A DNA stretch of 64,000 bases from Arthrobacter rhizophilus (GTDB lineage: Bacteria > Actinomycetota > Actinomycetes > Actinomycetales > Micrococcaceae), in the NCBI RefSeq assembly GCF_026241105.1, contig NZ_JAPFFT010000007.1:1-64000 (forward strand), written 5' to 3'. Position numbers and translations under genes: made by a program. Positions 35,268 to 44,670 of this stretch are shown here, in pieces; position 1 is the stretch's first letter, and the number at the start of each line of letters is the position of its first letter. The notes under the pieces are model-generated. The model was not told the DNA's origin. It saw only the letters and a program-made list of their open reading frames with translations, and ran no database searches.

Positions 35268-37781
35268 TCAGCCGTCAGTATCCTTCGCAGTCGGCTGGCC
35301 GTTGGAACCAGGGCCGGAACCGGAACCCGACCCGGAACCGATCACGCTGTGCTGGGGTTCGGGCATGTTCGAGTCAGCACCGTTCACGGACTGCCAGATG
35401 GCCTTGTTGTAGAGCTGCTCATCGATCTTGTCTTCGGTAGCGGTGTCCTGGGTGGCTACCTGTGGGGCCATCGGAGCGTTTGCCCCGTTGACGGTGGTCA
35501 TGTCGTAGCTGGGCTTAAGCGCGGTGTACGGGGTGTTGTCCGGCTTGGCCGTGAACGAGGCGTTCATGGGAGTAGCGAACGCATCGAACTGGGTCAGCGG
35601 GGCGATGCCGGCGATCAGGCCGATGGTGCGGACCATTGAAGCCGTGCTGTAGAACGTTGAATCGACTTTCCCGGTCTGTGTGTAGGGGCTGATGGCCAGC
35701 GCCAAGGTGCGGTGCGAATCCACGTGATCCGGGCCATTCTGCGCGTCATCCTCGGTGACGAAGATGGCAGTGTCCTTCCAGGCGGAGGAGTGGGACACGG
35801 TGTCCACCAGCTTGCCGAGCGCGTAGTCGTTGTCCGCGACGTATGCCTTCGGCGTGGGGGCGCCAACACGGGTGGCCTGGGTGTGGTCGTTGGGCAGCCG
35901 GACGAACTGGACCGTGGGAACAGTTCCGGACGCCACTTGGGACTGGAAGTCCTTGGCCCATTCCTCAACACGCGGAGTACCGCAGTTAGGCTTCAGCGGT
36001 GCGAACGATCCCGCGGAATCAGGGCAGTTCAGGTCGTAGCCGTGGTAGTTGTGGTCGGTCTGCGCATCCAGAACGGGGTCTGCGGCGTTGGAGGTGCCGG
36101 CGTTGTTGGAAACGTAGAAGCCGTAGTTGCGGAAGCTGACGCCGGCCTTGGCCAGCCGCTGCCAGACATACGTGTTGTCAGGCTGCTGGGCCGCGATTTC
36201 AGGGGCGTTCCCTTCGCTGGGATACGGTGCCTTGCGGCCCGAGTAGTTGGCCGGCCACATCTGCTCGGCGTAGGGGTTCGAGTTGGCCGAGGCCACCCAG
36301 TTCCAACCGTTGGCACTGACTTCAGCATCGGCATAGAAGTTGTCAATCGTGGTGAACTTCTTGGACAGGGCTCTCATATTCGGGGCAGACTCGTCGCCGA
36401 AGAGATTCAGCGAGGGATCTCCGTTGCCCTTGCCGAGGCTGCCGAGCACCTGGTCATAGGTGCGGTTTTCCTTGACCACGTAGATCACGTGTTTGATGGG
36501 GCTCTCTTGACCGGGTTGGCGCGGGATGATGTTGCCACCAGCGGTGTCCGGGCGGTTGTTGTTTTTGACCTGCTCGGTGGCCTTCTGCAGTTGGCCGCCT
36601 TCCGGAATGCTGAAGCTGCTCAGAGTGCCAACGATCATGGATCCGCTGTACTGGTTTTCGGCGGTCGGTGCAGTGGACTCAGGGTTCGGGTGGCCAGCGC
36701 CGTTGTTCGGCCCGGCGCCAAGCCCCTTCGCATTGGTGACGTGCAGGGTCCCGCCGCTGAAGGCCAATGAACTCGGGTACCAGCCGACAGGCACCTTGCC
36801 AGCAACTGCGTTGTGGGCAAGGTCGACGACGGCGACGTCATTGTTCCCGGAGTTGCTCACGAAGAGGCGGTGCCCGGCTTCGTCCAAGGCCAGCCCCGTG
36901 GGGTTGGTTCCCACTGGTGCGCCCTTCTCAGGCGCGACGCTGATACTCGAGCTTGTGCCGGCGGCGGTATCGACCACCGAGATGGTGTCGTCATCGCCAT
37001 TGGCGACGTAAAGCGTACGTCCGTCCTTCGAGAGGACGGACTTGTTGGGGTGGAGACCCACGGTGACGGTGCGGGAAACCTTCGGTTCTGCGCCTGAGAT
37101 GTCCACCGCGGAGAGATCGGACGCGCCCTGGTTGGTGACGAACGCCGTCGTACCGTCTGGCGAAACGGCAACTGAAAGTGGCCGGTGACCGGCCGGCGTC
37201 GTCGAAACGGTGCCAGTGGCGAGGTCGACGATGGACACGGCGTCGGCCAGCTGGTCTGCAACTACCAGCCGCTTACCGTCGGGCGTGATCGCCAATCCGG
37301 CCGGGAAGAGGTTCAGTGCCTTGCCCGCGGGGGTCGTAGTGGGCAGCTGGATGGGCGCACCTTCCGCCAGTTTGCCGCCGGAGTAGCTGTAGGTGCGGAT
37401 TTTGGAGTTCGCGGCCGCGCTGGCGTAAAGCTTGGTGCCGTCCGGACTCCAGGCCAAGCCCATGTAGAGCGATTCTGGAGACTTGTAGGAGATGGTCTGG
37501 TCTACCTCGTGATCTGCGAGATCGACGAGTTGCAGGGACTGGGTACCTTGACCGTTGTTGGTGACGGCGAGCCTCTTGCCGTCGGGGGAGATGGCGGAGT
37601 TCAACGGGAGGTCTCCGAGTGAGGTCTGCTGTCCAGTTGGCGTGACGCGCATGCCTACTGACGTGACGGCCGTTCCGTCCTCGTGAGGGCCGGCGAACGT
37701 GGAAACGGCCGCAAAGGCAGCTCCGCCGACGAGCACACAAGACAATGTTCCGATGATGACCGGGATTGTTTTGAATTTCAT
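35268..37781 (-). CDS. Exported bifunctional YncE beta-propeller/phosphoesterase family protein
   Basis: An 837-aa secreted protein. A signal peptide covers residues 1-26 (ends GGAAFAAVS). Residues about 45-370 are YncE/NHL-like beta-propeller repeats (TPDGKRLVVADQ, SPDGTTAFVTNQ, DGRTLYVANGDDD). Residues about 420-770 form an AcpA/phospholipase C-type phosphoesterase domain beginning KHVIYVVKENRTYDQVLG, with FVTEDDAQNGPDHVDSHRT supplying metal ligands. The tail is GSGSGSGP-rich. It likely cleaves phosphate esters outside the cell; substrate unknown. Confidence 0.85.
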   Translation of the reverse strand: MKFKTIPVIIGTLSCVLVGGAAFAAVSTFAGPHEDGTAVTSVGMRVTPTGQQTSLGDLPLNSAISPDGKRLAVTNNGQGTQSLQLVDLADHEVDQTISYKSPESLYMGLAWSPDGTKLYASAAANSKIRTYSYSGGKLAEGAPIQLPTTTPAGKALNLFPAGLAITPDGKRLVVADQLADAVSIVDLATGTVSTTPAGHRPLSVAVSPDGTTAFVTNQGASDLSAVDISGAEPKVSRTVTVGLHPNKSVLSKDGRTLYVANGDDDTISVVDTAAGTSSSISVAPEKGAPVGTNPTGLALDEAGHRLFVSNSGNNDVAVVDLAHNAVAGKVPVGWYPSSLAFSGGTLHVTNAKGLGAGPNNGAGHPNPESTAPTAENQYSGSMIVGTLSSFSIPEGGQLQKATEQVKNNNRPDTAGGNIIPRQPGQESPIKHVIYVVKENRTYDQVLGSLGKGNGDPSLNLFGDESAPNMRALSKKFTTIDNFYADAEVSANGWNWVASANSNPYAEQMWPANYSGRKAPYPSEGNAPEIAAQQPDNTYVWQRLAKAGVSFRNYGFYVSNNAGTSNAADPVLDAQTDHNYHGYDLNCPDSAGSFAPLKPNCGTPRVEEWAKDFQSQVASGTVPTVQFVRLPNDHTQATRVGAPTPKAYVADNDYALGKLVDTVSHSSAWKDTAIFVTEDDAQNGPDHVDSHRTLALAISPYTQTGKVDSTFYSTASMVRTIGLIAGIAPLTQFDAFATPMNASFTAKPDNTPYTALKPSYDMTTVNGANAPMAPQVATQDTATEDKIDEQLYNKAIWQSVNGADSNMPEPQHSVIGSGSGSGSGPGSNGQPTAKDTDG

Positions 37782-37940
37782 GATCCAAAGCTAGGAGCCG
37801 CGAAACACGTTGGTCCGACTCACAGGGAACCGTCAGCTAAATCATCAGTGAACTGATGAAGTGGGTCGGTCGGTACCGCTTGCTCCATGAACCACCCGGT
37901 TTGGTAGTTCAAACCCCAGCCGGGGTCTAGGCTCGGCCTC

Positions 37941-39746
37941 ATGACAGCCGACAGATCGACGCCGCGGGATCCGATTCAGGACCCGGCGCCGAGGGACCCG
38001 ACGGCGCACGCCGAGCCTGGTGCCGGGCGCAGCTTCCGGAGCGAGTTGAAACGCGGAGAGGACGTCATCGATCCGATGACTTTCGCCGATTCGCTTCCGC
38101 AGGATCGCGGCATCGCCCCGCGCATCCGGATCAGCCACAGCAAGTGGTTCAATCTGCTCTGGTTGCTCCCGATCGGCTTCGTACTGCTCATCGTCGCGGT
38201 CGCCGTCGCGAAGGGGATACGGGGATTGCCTCCCGTCGAGTCGTTCCTGAAGACCTATCCGGGAGCCTCAAAGCTGCCGGTGGGCGCGCCCGTGGGCTTT
38301 CCGGCGTGGCTGGGGTGGCAACACTTCCTCAATATGTTCCTCTTGATCTTCATCATCCGTTCGGGTGCACAGATACTCACGGATCACCCGCGACTGTATT
38401 GGACGCGGCATTCGACGCCGGGACGGGATTGGTTCCGGGTACAGAAGCCAGTGCCGGAAGATCCAATGTGGACGGCTAAGAAGGATTCGATCAGCCTGCC
38501 GCAGCAGGTAGGCCTGCCTGGGCTGCGGCATTCCATCGGGTTGGCACGCTGGTGGCACCTCGGGATCGACACGCTGTGGCTGGTCAATGGAATCGTCTTT
38601 TTTGTGCTTTTGTTCGCGACGGGCCAATGGATGCGCGTGGTCCCGCTGAGCTGGGACGTCATCCCGAACTCGATCTCGGTGGTCATCCAATACCTCTCTT
38701 TGGACTGGCCGATCGAGAGCGGATGGACCAACTACAACAGCCTGCAACTGATCGCTTACTTCGTCACGATCTTCATCGCCGCACCCTTGGCGCTGGTCAC
38801 CGGGCTGGGCATGTCCCCGGCGCTCTCCACGCGTTTTCGTCGTATCAGCTCGGTCTTCAACATTCAGATGGCCCGGTCCTTGCACTTTCTGGTGCTGTGC
38901 TGGTTCTTGTTGTTCATCGTCCTTCACGTGGCGTTGGTGCTAACCACCGGGGCGCTGGAGAATCTCAACCACATGTACGCGGGACGCAACGACCAATCCT
39001 GGATCGGGTTCTGGATCTTTGCTGCGTCGATGGTGGTCATCATTTTGGGGTGGGTTGCCGCCACACCGTTTACCTTCCGGCATCCCCGCCTCATCCAGAG
39101 GGCCGGTTCCGCGCTGATCGGCCCGGCAGAGCGGTTATTCGAGCACATCGACTCACGCCCGGGGCAGTACACCGAGAAGGACATCTCGCCGTACCTGTGG
39201 CTCAACGGCCAGTACCCTGTATCCGAAGAGTACAAGAACCTGTTCAACAACGATTTCCTGGACTACCGGTTGCGCGTCAACGGGCTCGTGGGCAATCCAG
39301 TCGAGTTGAGCCTCGCCGAGCTGCGGTCAATGGATTACCACGAGCAGATCACGCAGCACTTCTGCATCCAAGGCTGGTCAGGAGTGGCAAAGTGGGGCGG
39401 GGTATCGATGCAGGCCATCCTCGACTTGGTCAAGCCGACGCCGGAGGCAAAGTGGGTGGTGCTCTATTCGTTGGGCGATGGACCGGATAAGGGCGACTAC
39501 TACGACGCGCATCCGATCGAGCAGATGGGCTATCAGCTCACGATGCTCGCTTACGACATGAACGGTACTCCACTGTCGTATGGCCACGGTGCGCCGCTCC
39601 GGCTGCGCAACGAGGTGCAGCTCGGCTTCAAGATGGTCAAGTGGATCAAAGGCATCGAATTTGTAGCCGACTTCTCCGAGGTGGGTGGCGGCTTCGGTGG
39701 TTACAACGAAGACCACGAGTTCTTCGGATACCGGCAGTCGATCTAA
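37941..39746 (+). CDS. Membrane-anchored molybdopterin-dependent oxidoreductase with cytochrome b-like domain
   Basis: A 601-aa fusion. The first 45 residues are polar; residues about 70-390 hold six or so hydrophobic segments with His residues in helices (WQHFLNMFLL, ARWWHLGIDT, ARSLHFLVLC, FIVLHVALV) that could bind haem as in cytochrome b561/FdnI proteins. From about 430 the sequence is an oxidoreductase molybdopterin-binding (sulfite oxidase/MsrP-type) domain with the molybdenum ligand Cys in QHFCIQGWSG. It probably passes electrons between a substrate outside and the quinone pool. Substrate unknown. Confidence 0.82.
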   Translation: MTADRSTPRDPIQDPAPRDPTAHAEPGAGRSFRSELKRGEDVIDPMTFADSLPQDRGIAPRIRISHSKWFNLLWLLPIGFVLLIVAVAVAKGIRGLPPVESFLKTYPGASKLPVGAPVGFPAWLGWQHFLNMFLLIFIIRSGAQILTDHPRLYWTRHSTPGRDWFRVQKPVPEDPMWTAKKDSISLPQQVGLPGLRHSIGLARWWHLGIDTLWLVNGIVFFVLLFATGQWMRVVPLSWDVIPNSISVVIQYLSLDWPIESGWTNYNSLQLIAYFVTIFIAAPLALVTGLGMSPALSTRFRRISSVFNIQMARSLHFLVLCWFLLFIVLHVALVLTTGALENLNHMYAGRNDQSWIGFWIFAASMVVIILGWVAATPFTFRHPRLIQRAGSALIGPAERLFEHIDSRPGQYTEKDISPYLWLNGQYPVSEEYKNLFNNDFLDYRLRVNGLVGNPVELSLAELRSMDYHEQITQHFCIQGWSGVAKWGGVSMQAILDLVKPTPEAKWVVLYSLGDGPDKGDYYDAHPIEQMGYQLTMLAYDMNGTPLSYGHGAPLRLRNEVQLGFKMVKWIKGIEFVADFSEVGGGFGGYNEDHEFFGYRQSI

Positions 39747-39771
39747 AGGTCCTCGAGCGCGGGCGCGGCAG

Positions 39772-40968
39772 TCAGCCGTCCAGCTCTCCGCGCCGGAATC
39801 GCAGCTCCCGTAGGGCGCCTCGGAGCGGCGACCCCGTAAACGGCAGGTCCTCCAACCTGACCTTCCCAGAAGCTGACAGGGCCAGTGCATTGGCCGTGGC
39901 AGCTGCTCGCTGCGGCAAGCCAATGGACGCCGCGAAATCGGCCCAGTGCCTTGCTTTGAGGTTCTTGGTTTTTCCGGATACCGGCAACGCGAGCGAGTCA
40001 TCTCCATACAGCAGCGTGCACGGAATGTCGTAGATCGGAGCCATGACAAATTCGCCGTGCTGGCCCCCGAGGACCGAGAGGTTCTTCGCGTGCAGGTCGC
40101 CGTTCCCGGTCAGCCATGCAAAAACAAGCTGGAGGTACAGATTGCGGCTTGCCACGAGTGGGGCTTTGCACATCCCGGCCAGTGCAGAGGCCACGTCCTC
40201 GGATTTCACAGAATATTTGGAAGCCGGTGGCAGGCCCATGACTTGGGCTCCGTCCTCCATGGGCAAGCGCACCCAAGTGCGGTCCTCGTCCCGGACGCGG
40301 TCGAAGCGTTCCACCAACAACCCCGGCAGCCCGTGCATGTCCGTGATGATGCGGCTCTTGGCTACCGGGATCTTGAGATCCTTGGCCGCGGAGAGGTGTG
40401 CCGCTTCGTTCGCCAGCAAGTGGGCATGATTGGGCGGGTCAAGTTTGAGTAGATACCGCTGCCCCTTGAATGACAGGGGCGTGGTCAGCATGGAAGCGCT
40501 TGCCTTGTCTTGGACGCCAGGGATTGCATGACGGTCCACCGCGTTGGCCAAGGCAGTGAAGTCCAGCTCCTCGGGTCTGGAGATGTCGGCCAGCGGTGCC
40601 GGCTCCACGGGGATTTCCCCGGCGGGAACCACTTGGACGTCTCCGGGGGCATCGGCTCCGACAGCGAGCAGGAGAGTGAGTTCGTCGTCGAGGCTGGTCT
40701 TGGTGGCGTCCCTGAGCACGCTCAGTCGGTGCCCCTCCGGCAGCAGGCCGGCGAAGAATGGCGGAAGAGCGCCAGCGGGCGTCTCCACGGCAAGGTCTGC
40801 CAGGGGCAATGAACTGGCAACCGCGGGCAAACCGGAGGTCAGATACTCGGCTGTATAGGAGAAATTCACCCCACCGTGGACCGTGCGGACGAGGCGGCCA
40901 GCGAGGGCACCGCCCTTATGAACGTCTGCCGCGCGGACGAACTTCAGGTCTTGGAGATCGTCGGCCAT
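39772..40968 (-). CDS. hipA: HipA-family kinase toxin
   Basis: A 398-aa HipA-type serine/threonine kinase. The N-subdomain (GRLVRTVHGGVNFSYTAEYL) is followed by the kinase core: QRYLLKLDP (Lys), LVERFDR, the catalytic LTGNGDLHAKNLSVL with Asp and Asn, and IYDIPCTLLYGDD (metal Asp). E. coli HipA phosphorylates GltX and causes dormancy; the target here is unknown. I chose ATG 40968, which overlaps the HipB stop. The longer open frame upstream is the HipB coding region in another frame. Confidence 0.88.
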   Translation of the reverse strand: MADDLQDLKFVRAADVHKGGALAGRLVRTVHGGVNFSYTAEYLTSGLPAVASSLPLADLAVETPAGALPPFFAGLLPEGHRLSVLRDATKTSLDDELTLLLAVGADAPGDVQVVPAGEIPVEPAPLADISRPEELDFTALANAVDRHAIPGVQDKASASMLTTPLSFKGQRYLLKLDPPNHAHLLANEAAHLSAAKDLKIPVAKSRIITDMHGLPGLLVERFDRVRDEDRTWVRLPMEDGAQVMGLPPASKYSVKSEDVASALAGMCKAPLVASRNLYLQLVFAWLTGNGDLHAKNLSVLGGQHGEFVMAPIYDIPCTLLYGDDSLALPVSGKTKNLKARHWADFAASIGLPQRAAATANALALSASGKVRLEDLPFTGSPLRGALRELRFRRGELDG

Positions 40969-41219
40969 CAGCTGGCCGCCATGTGAAGGCCGACGGCGTT
41001 CGCCACCGCCACGACTGCCGTCAGCGAAGGATTGCCCGCGGCCGTTTCGATCGCCCGAACGGTCCTTTCGGAGGTTCCAGCAAGGTCGGCAAGGTCCGCT
41101 TGAGTGATTCCGGCCTCTTTGCGGGCTTTCCTTATGCTCGCCGCGATGGCCGCAAGGTCTTCCACGAGTCTCCTCGGATTCGGCATGATGTTGCCGATTT
41201 GGCAATTTCCTAGGTCCAT
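40968..41219 (-). CDS. hipB: HipB-type XRE-family antitoxin
   Basis: An 83-aa DNA-binding antitoxin. The helix-turn-helix is at about 30-80: IRKARKEAGITQADLADLAG, then SERTVRAIETAAGNPS. It neutralises HipA and represses its own operon. The start at 41219 has no clear ribosome site; an alternative ATG at 41186 would leave the palindrome at 41181-41196 straddling the start codon. It overlaps hipA by 4 bp, which secures coupled production. Confidence 0.86.
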   Translation of the reverse strand: MDLGNCQIGNIMPNPRRLVEDLAAIAASIRKARKEAGITQADLADLAGTSERTVRAIETAAGNPSLTAVVAVANAVGLHMAAS

Positions 41220-41316
41220 TCTGAACCATTTTGCCTAAATCGGCAAGATGCTGCCGAAATCGATCCTTTAGACTGCTGTGAGGTCACCAAAACCAAATTT
41301 CGGCAAGATCCTGCCG
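41181..41316. promoter_or_regulatory. Three HipB-type operators at 60-bp intervals
   Basis: CGGCATGATGTTGCCG (41181), CGGCAAGATGCTGCCG (41241) and CGGCAAGATCCTGCCG (41301) share the form CGGCAnGATnnTGCCG. They start exactly 60 bp apart. The first overlaps the beginning of hipB. Several extra TTTTGCC/GGCAAAAT half-sites lie between. The arrangement suits cooperative autorepression by HipB or HipAB. Confidence 0.75.
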
Positions 41317-41368
41317 ATTTCCCCCGGGGAGCCCGGCTCGCGGAAAGGAGTGCTGCACACCCCGCCAG

Positions 41369-41692
41369 CTACGTCTCCGCCAGCCATTCCGGATCGAAAT
41401 CCGGATGGTCCGAGTAGGGCAGTGCAAGGGCATTCAACGATTTCGTGGTCCATTCGATCGACTCCGGAATCCACCGCGGGTCATCTCCAAGCGCGTGGTG
41501 GACCATGGTTGCCAAGGCCGTCTGCCGTGCAGATTCAACAATGCTGAGCAGTCTTCGTTTTGACGCGCATTCCAAAAGAAGGCGGCGCTCGTACCATTTG
41601 CCCGCTTCGGAGACGGAACGGTCGCCCAGGAGTTTGCGCGCCGCGGCCTCGTCCTCGTCCAGGCGCTCGGACAGGAAATCGACGATATCCAC
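41369..41692 (-). CDS. DUF6221 family protein
   Basis: A 107-aa soluble protein. MDIVDFLSERLDEDEAAA at the N-terminus and ALPYSDHPDFDPEW at the C-terminus are the DUF6221 pattern, common in actinobacteria and some of their phages. No function is known. It lies between hipBA and the ammonium transporter on the same strand as both. Confidence 0.75.
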   Translation of the reverse strand: MDIVDFLSERLDEDEAAARKLLGDRSVSEAGKWYERRLLLECASKRRLLSIVESARQTALATMVHHALGDDPRWIPESIEWTTKSLNALALPYSDHPDFDPEWLAET

Positions 41693-41739
41693 AAAACGAG
41701 CGTACGCGCCTGCTGCGGCCGCGGAAATGCCTGCTTCCG

Positions 41740-43134
41740 CTATGCCGGGTCGGCTTGCTTTTCGCGCTGGAGTTCGACGGCGGCACTGGCCGCGGGGGCG
41801 TAAGCGGCGTCAGCGGCACGGGCTGAAACCGGGACGGACGCGGCGGCAACCGGGATGTTGACGTGGGGGAGCGCAACTGCGTGGGGAAGGGCGTTGAAGT
41901 GGCTCCGGGACAGTCCGCCGAACTCATAGGCGGTCTCGGCGTGCTCGGACAGGTCCACGCCGGCAAGCTCGGCCTCCTGGCTGACCCGGAATCCAACGGT
42001 CTTGTGGATGACCAGGGCAATTATCGCCGTCATGACTCCAGATACTGCAAGGGTGACAAGAATGGCGACAATCTGCGCCACGAGCTGCTGGAGCCCTCCG
42101 CCGTAGAACAATCCTCCACCTTTGCCGTTGACCGGCAGCGCAATGAATCCGAGCGCCAGGGTGCCTACAAGCCCGCCACCAAGGTGGACGCCCACGACGT
42201 CGAGCGAGTCATCGAATCCGAACTTGTGCTTCAGGTCCACGAACACGGCACAGGCGGCACCGGCCACAAGGCCCAGGCCAAGGGCTGCGGCCGGAGCGAC
42301 GTTGGCGCAGGCCGGGGTAATGGCCACGAGGCCGGCAACGACGCCGGATGCCGCACCCAAGGATGTGGGGTGGCCGTGCCGGATCTTCTCCGTCACCAGC
42401 CAGCTGAGCATGGCCCCGGCTGGGGCAACAAGGGTGTTGACCCAGATCAAGCCGGCCTGCGCCGCCGTCGTGGCAGCGCCGGCGTTGAAGCCGAACCAGC
42501 CGAACCACAGGAGGCCAGCGCCAAGCATGATGAAGGGGAGGTTGTGCGGGCGGTGGTTCGAGTCCTTCCCGAAGCCGTGGCGCTTGCCCAGGATCAACGC
42601 CAGGACAAAGGCGGCGGCGCCGGAACTGATTTCCACAACCGTGCCTCCCGCGAAGTCAATCACCTGGCCAAAGACGGAACTGATGGCTCCGCCGGGGCTC
42701 AGGAGGCCGCCGCCCCAGACCATGAAAGCCAAGGGGCAGTACACCAGCGTGATCCAGATGGGGACGAAGATAACCCAGGAAGTGAACTTGGCACGGTCGG
42801 CAATCGCCCCACTGATGAGGGCAACGGTGACGATAGCGAAGGTAGCGCTGAAGCCAAGCTTGATGAGATCGGTGGAGCCAACCAGGTCCGCCGAACCGAA
42901 GCTGCTGAACGGATTGCCGAAAATCCCCAGGACACTCTTGCCGCTGATCATCGAGTAGCCCCACAGGATCCACACGGCACCTACGATGCCTGCGGAGATG
43001 AAGCTCATCATGATCATGTTGAGGGAGGCCTTGGCCCGGGTCATGCCACCGTAGAAGAGGCCGAGCGCTGGAGTCATGAGCAGCGCAAGTGCCGCTGACA
43101 CCATCACCCAAACGTTTTCCGCAGTGATATTCAC
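41740..43134 (-). CDS. amt: Ammonium transporter (Amt family)
   Basis: A 464-aa protein with 11 membrane segments and an extended C-terminal tail of about 60 residues after GVDLSEHAETAYEF. Family signatures are ALGLFYGGMTRAK, FAGGTVVEISSGAAAFVLA and DDSLDVVGVHLGGGLVGTLALG, the last with a pore His. It conducts ammonium into the cell when nitrogen is scarce. No glnB or glnD follows it on this strand, so this copy stands alone. Confidence 0.93.
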   Translation of the reverse strand: MNITAENVWVMVSAALALLMTPALGLFYGGMTRAKASLNMIMMSFISAGIVGAVWILWGYSMISGKSVLGIFGNPFSSFGSADLVGSTDLIKLGFSATFAIVTVALISGAIADRAKFTSWVIFVPIWITLVYCPLAFMVWGGGLLSPGGAISSVFGQVIDFAGGTVVEISSGAAAFVLALILGKRHGFGKDSNHRPHNLPFIMLGAGLLWFGWFGFNAGAATTAAQAGLIWVNTLVAPAGAMLSWLVTEKIRHGHPTSLGAASGVVAGLVAITPACANVAPAAALGLGLVAGAACAVFVDLKHKFGFDDSLDVVGVHLGGGLVGTLALGFIALPVNGKGGGLFYGGGLQQLVAQIVAILVTLAVSGVMTAIIALVIHKTVGFRVSQEAELAGVDLSEHAETAYEFGGLSRSHFNALPHAVALPHVNIPVAAASVPVSARAADAAYAPAASAAVELQREKQADPA

Positions 43135-43518
43135 GTGCGTTTCCCTTCTTATCGGAGTGCCGTAGGAGGGCCGCCGTTGCTGGCCCCGTTCTTCCCCTGC
43201 TCAATATTTCCGGTTCCGTGTTTCCGGCAATGCGAGGAAAAATTGCGGGGACGTTACATAAGTGGGACTGGCGTGAAGAACGCATGACGGGCATGTTTCG
43301 GGAATGTTAACGCCGTTACCGTGAGGGCGTCGGGTCGCCCGGAACAGGGGTGCAGGATCGTTGTGTTTCCGCGGATTCTGGGCCGGTTGGAGGTGAAATC
43401 ATGCCATGACGGCAGAAATCCGGACATTTCTTCCACGTGAACGGCGGCTCACTGCTCCCTAAGGGGATGTTTGAGGCATCCGCTGGCGCGTCACACCCGC
43501 CAAGCGCACACTTAGCCT
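43135..43518. other. Divergent intergenic region ahead of amt
   Basis: 384 bp between the divergent amt and amidotransferase genes. GTTACATAAGTGGGAC (43253-43268) and GTTAACGCCGTTACC (43305-43319) loosely recall GlnR-type GTnAC half-sites, but the match is weak. I see no small gene or RNA that I can defend. Confidence 0.4.
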
Positions 43519-44256
43519 GTGAAGCCGTTTCTCCTGCTCGCATCTCGTGCCGAAGACGCCGCCGCCGAGGAAGAGTACCAGGCGTATCTTCGTTTTGGAG
43601 GCCTGGCTCCCGAGCAGCTCATACGCATCCGGCTGGAAGCGGCGCCCCTGCCGGCGCTTGAGCTCTCCGACTATTCCGGCGTGATTGTGGGTGGCAGCCC
43701 TTTTACCTCGAGCGATCCGCCTGGGCACAAGAGTCCGGTCCAGAAACGGGTGGAGAAGGAGCTCGCGCAGCTGCTGGACAGGATTGTTGCTGCCGACTTT
43801 CCCTTTCTAGGGGCCTGCTACGGCGTCGGAACCCTGGGACTTCACCAGGGGGCTGTGATTGACCGTACCTACGGTGAAGGACTCGGCGGGGTAACCATCA
43901 AACTGACAGCGGATGGCCTCCAAGACCCGCTCCTCAAAGGCATGTCCGAGCGCTTTGTAGCCTTTACCGGCCACAAGGAAGCCTGCACGGTCCTGCCAGG
44001 ACACGCCGTGTTGCTGGCCGGCTCGGCCGCTTGCCCTGTGCAGATGTTCCGCATCAAGAGGAACCTCTACGCCACTCAGTTCCATCCGGAGCTCGATGCC
44101 GATGGTCTGGTTACGCGGATCGGCACCTATCGCTACGCCGGATATTTCCCGCCCGATGCCGCGGAACAGCTGATGGCGGACGCCCGAAAGTTCACGGCGA
44201 CCGAACCGATGAAGATCCTCAAGAACTTTGTCCTGCGGTACTCGCGTCCTCGATAG
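43519..44256 (+). CDS. Class I glutamine amidotransferase-like protein
   Basis: A 245-aa GATase1-fold protein. The nucleophile Cys100 is in FLGACYGVGTLG, and the His-Glu pair is in TQFHPELDADG. Stand-alone proteins of this type (annotated as glutamine amidotransferase or GMP synthase-like) hydrolyse glutamine or gamma-glutamyl compounds. It starts at GTG 43519 with almost no Shine-Dalgarno sequence but with TTAGCCT just upstream, so it may be a near-leaderless message. Confidence 0.82.
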   Translation: MKPFLLLASRAEDAAAEEEYQAYLRFGGLAPEQLIRIRLEAAPLPALELSDYSGVIVGGSPFTSSDPPGHKSPVQKRVEKELAQLLDRIVAADFPFLGACYGVGTLGLHQGAVIDRTYGEGLGGVTIKLTADGLQDPLLKGMSERFVAFTGHKEACTVLPGHAVLLAGSAACPVQMFRIKRNLYATQFHPELDADGLVTRIGTYRYAGYFPPDAAEQLMADARKFTATEPMKILKNFVLRYSRPR

Positions 44257-44284
44257 AGTCGGAGGGATGAAGCACAATGGGCCC

Positions 44285-44590
44285 ATGACCTTTGCAAACG
44301 TGGGAAGTCTCGGCACGAAACCTGGCCAACGCGACGCCGTCGTCTCCATCCTGCTCAGACCGAAGCCGGAGCTGCGGGATGCGGGCTGCTTGCTCTACGA
44401 GGTGGGCGTCAACGACGAAGCGCCGGACACGGTCTTTGTCTGCGAACTGTGGGAGTCCGCAGAAGCGCATCAAGGATCGCTGCATCTGGACAGCGTGAGG
44501 GCCGCCATTGGTGAGGCAATGCCGCTGCTTTCCGGTGAGATGGGCGGCAGTCGGTTCACCGTGCTGGGCTCACCGCTCCGTGACGCCTGA
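44285..44590 (+). CDS. Putative quinol monooxygenase (ABM domain)
   Basis: A 101-aa dimeric ferredoxin-like fold protein. ANVGSLGTKPGQRDAVVSIL, GCLLYEVGVNDEAPDTVFVCELWES and AHQGSLHLDSVR follow the antibiotic biosynthesis monooxygenase pattern. Such enzymes hydroxylate quinols or small aromatics without a metal. I took ATG 44285 as the start; ATG 44267 would put the GGAGGG too close. Confidence 0.82.
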   Translation: MTFANVGSLGTKPGQRDAVVSILLRPKPELRDAGCLLYEVGVNDEAPDTVFVCELWESAEAHQGSLHLDSVRAAIGEAMPLLSGEMGGSRFTVLGSPLRDA

Positions 44591-44670
44591 AATTCACCCA
44601 GCCGACATATGGCTGACGGACAGGATTTTCATAGCCCTTACATAGCTGCCATAGCTACGGTTGGTTCATT

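Noticed and set aside
38552..39490. A 312-aa frame inside the molybdopterin oxidoreductase gene
   Set aside because: Arg/Gly/Pro-rich shadow frame; the overlapping gene has clear helices and a Mo-binding motif.
43253..43319. GlnR boxes upstream of the ammonium transporter
   Set aside because: GTTAC-like half-sites are present but the spacing and second half-site match the GlnR consensus too poorly to call.
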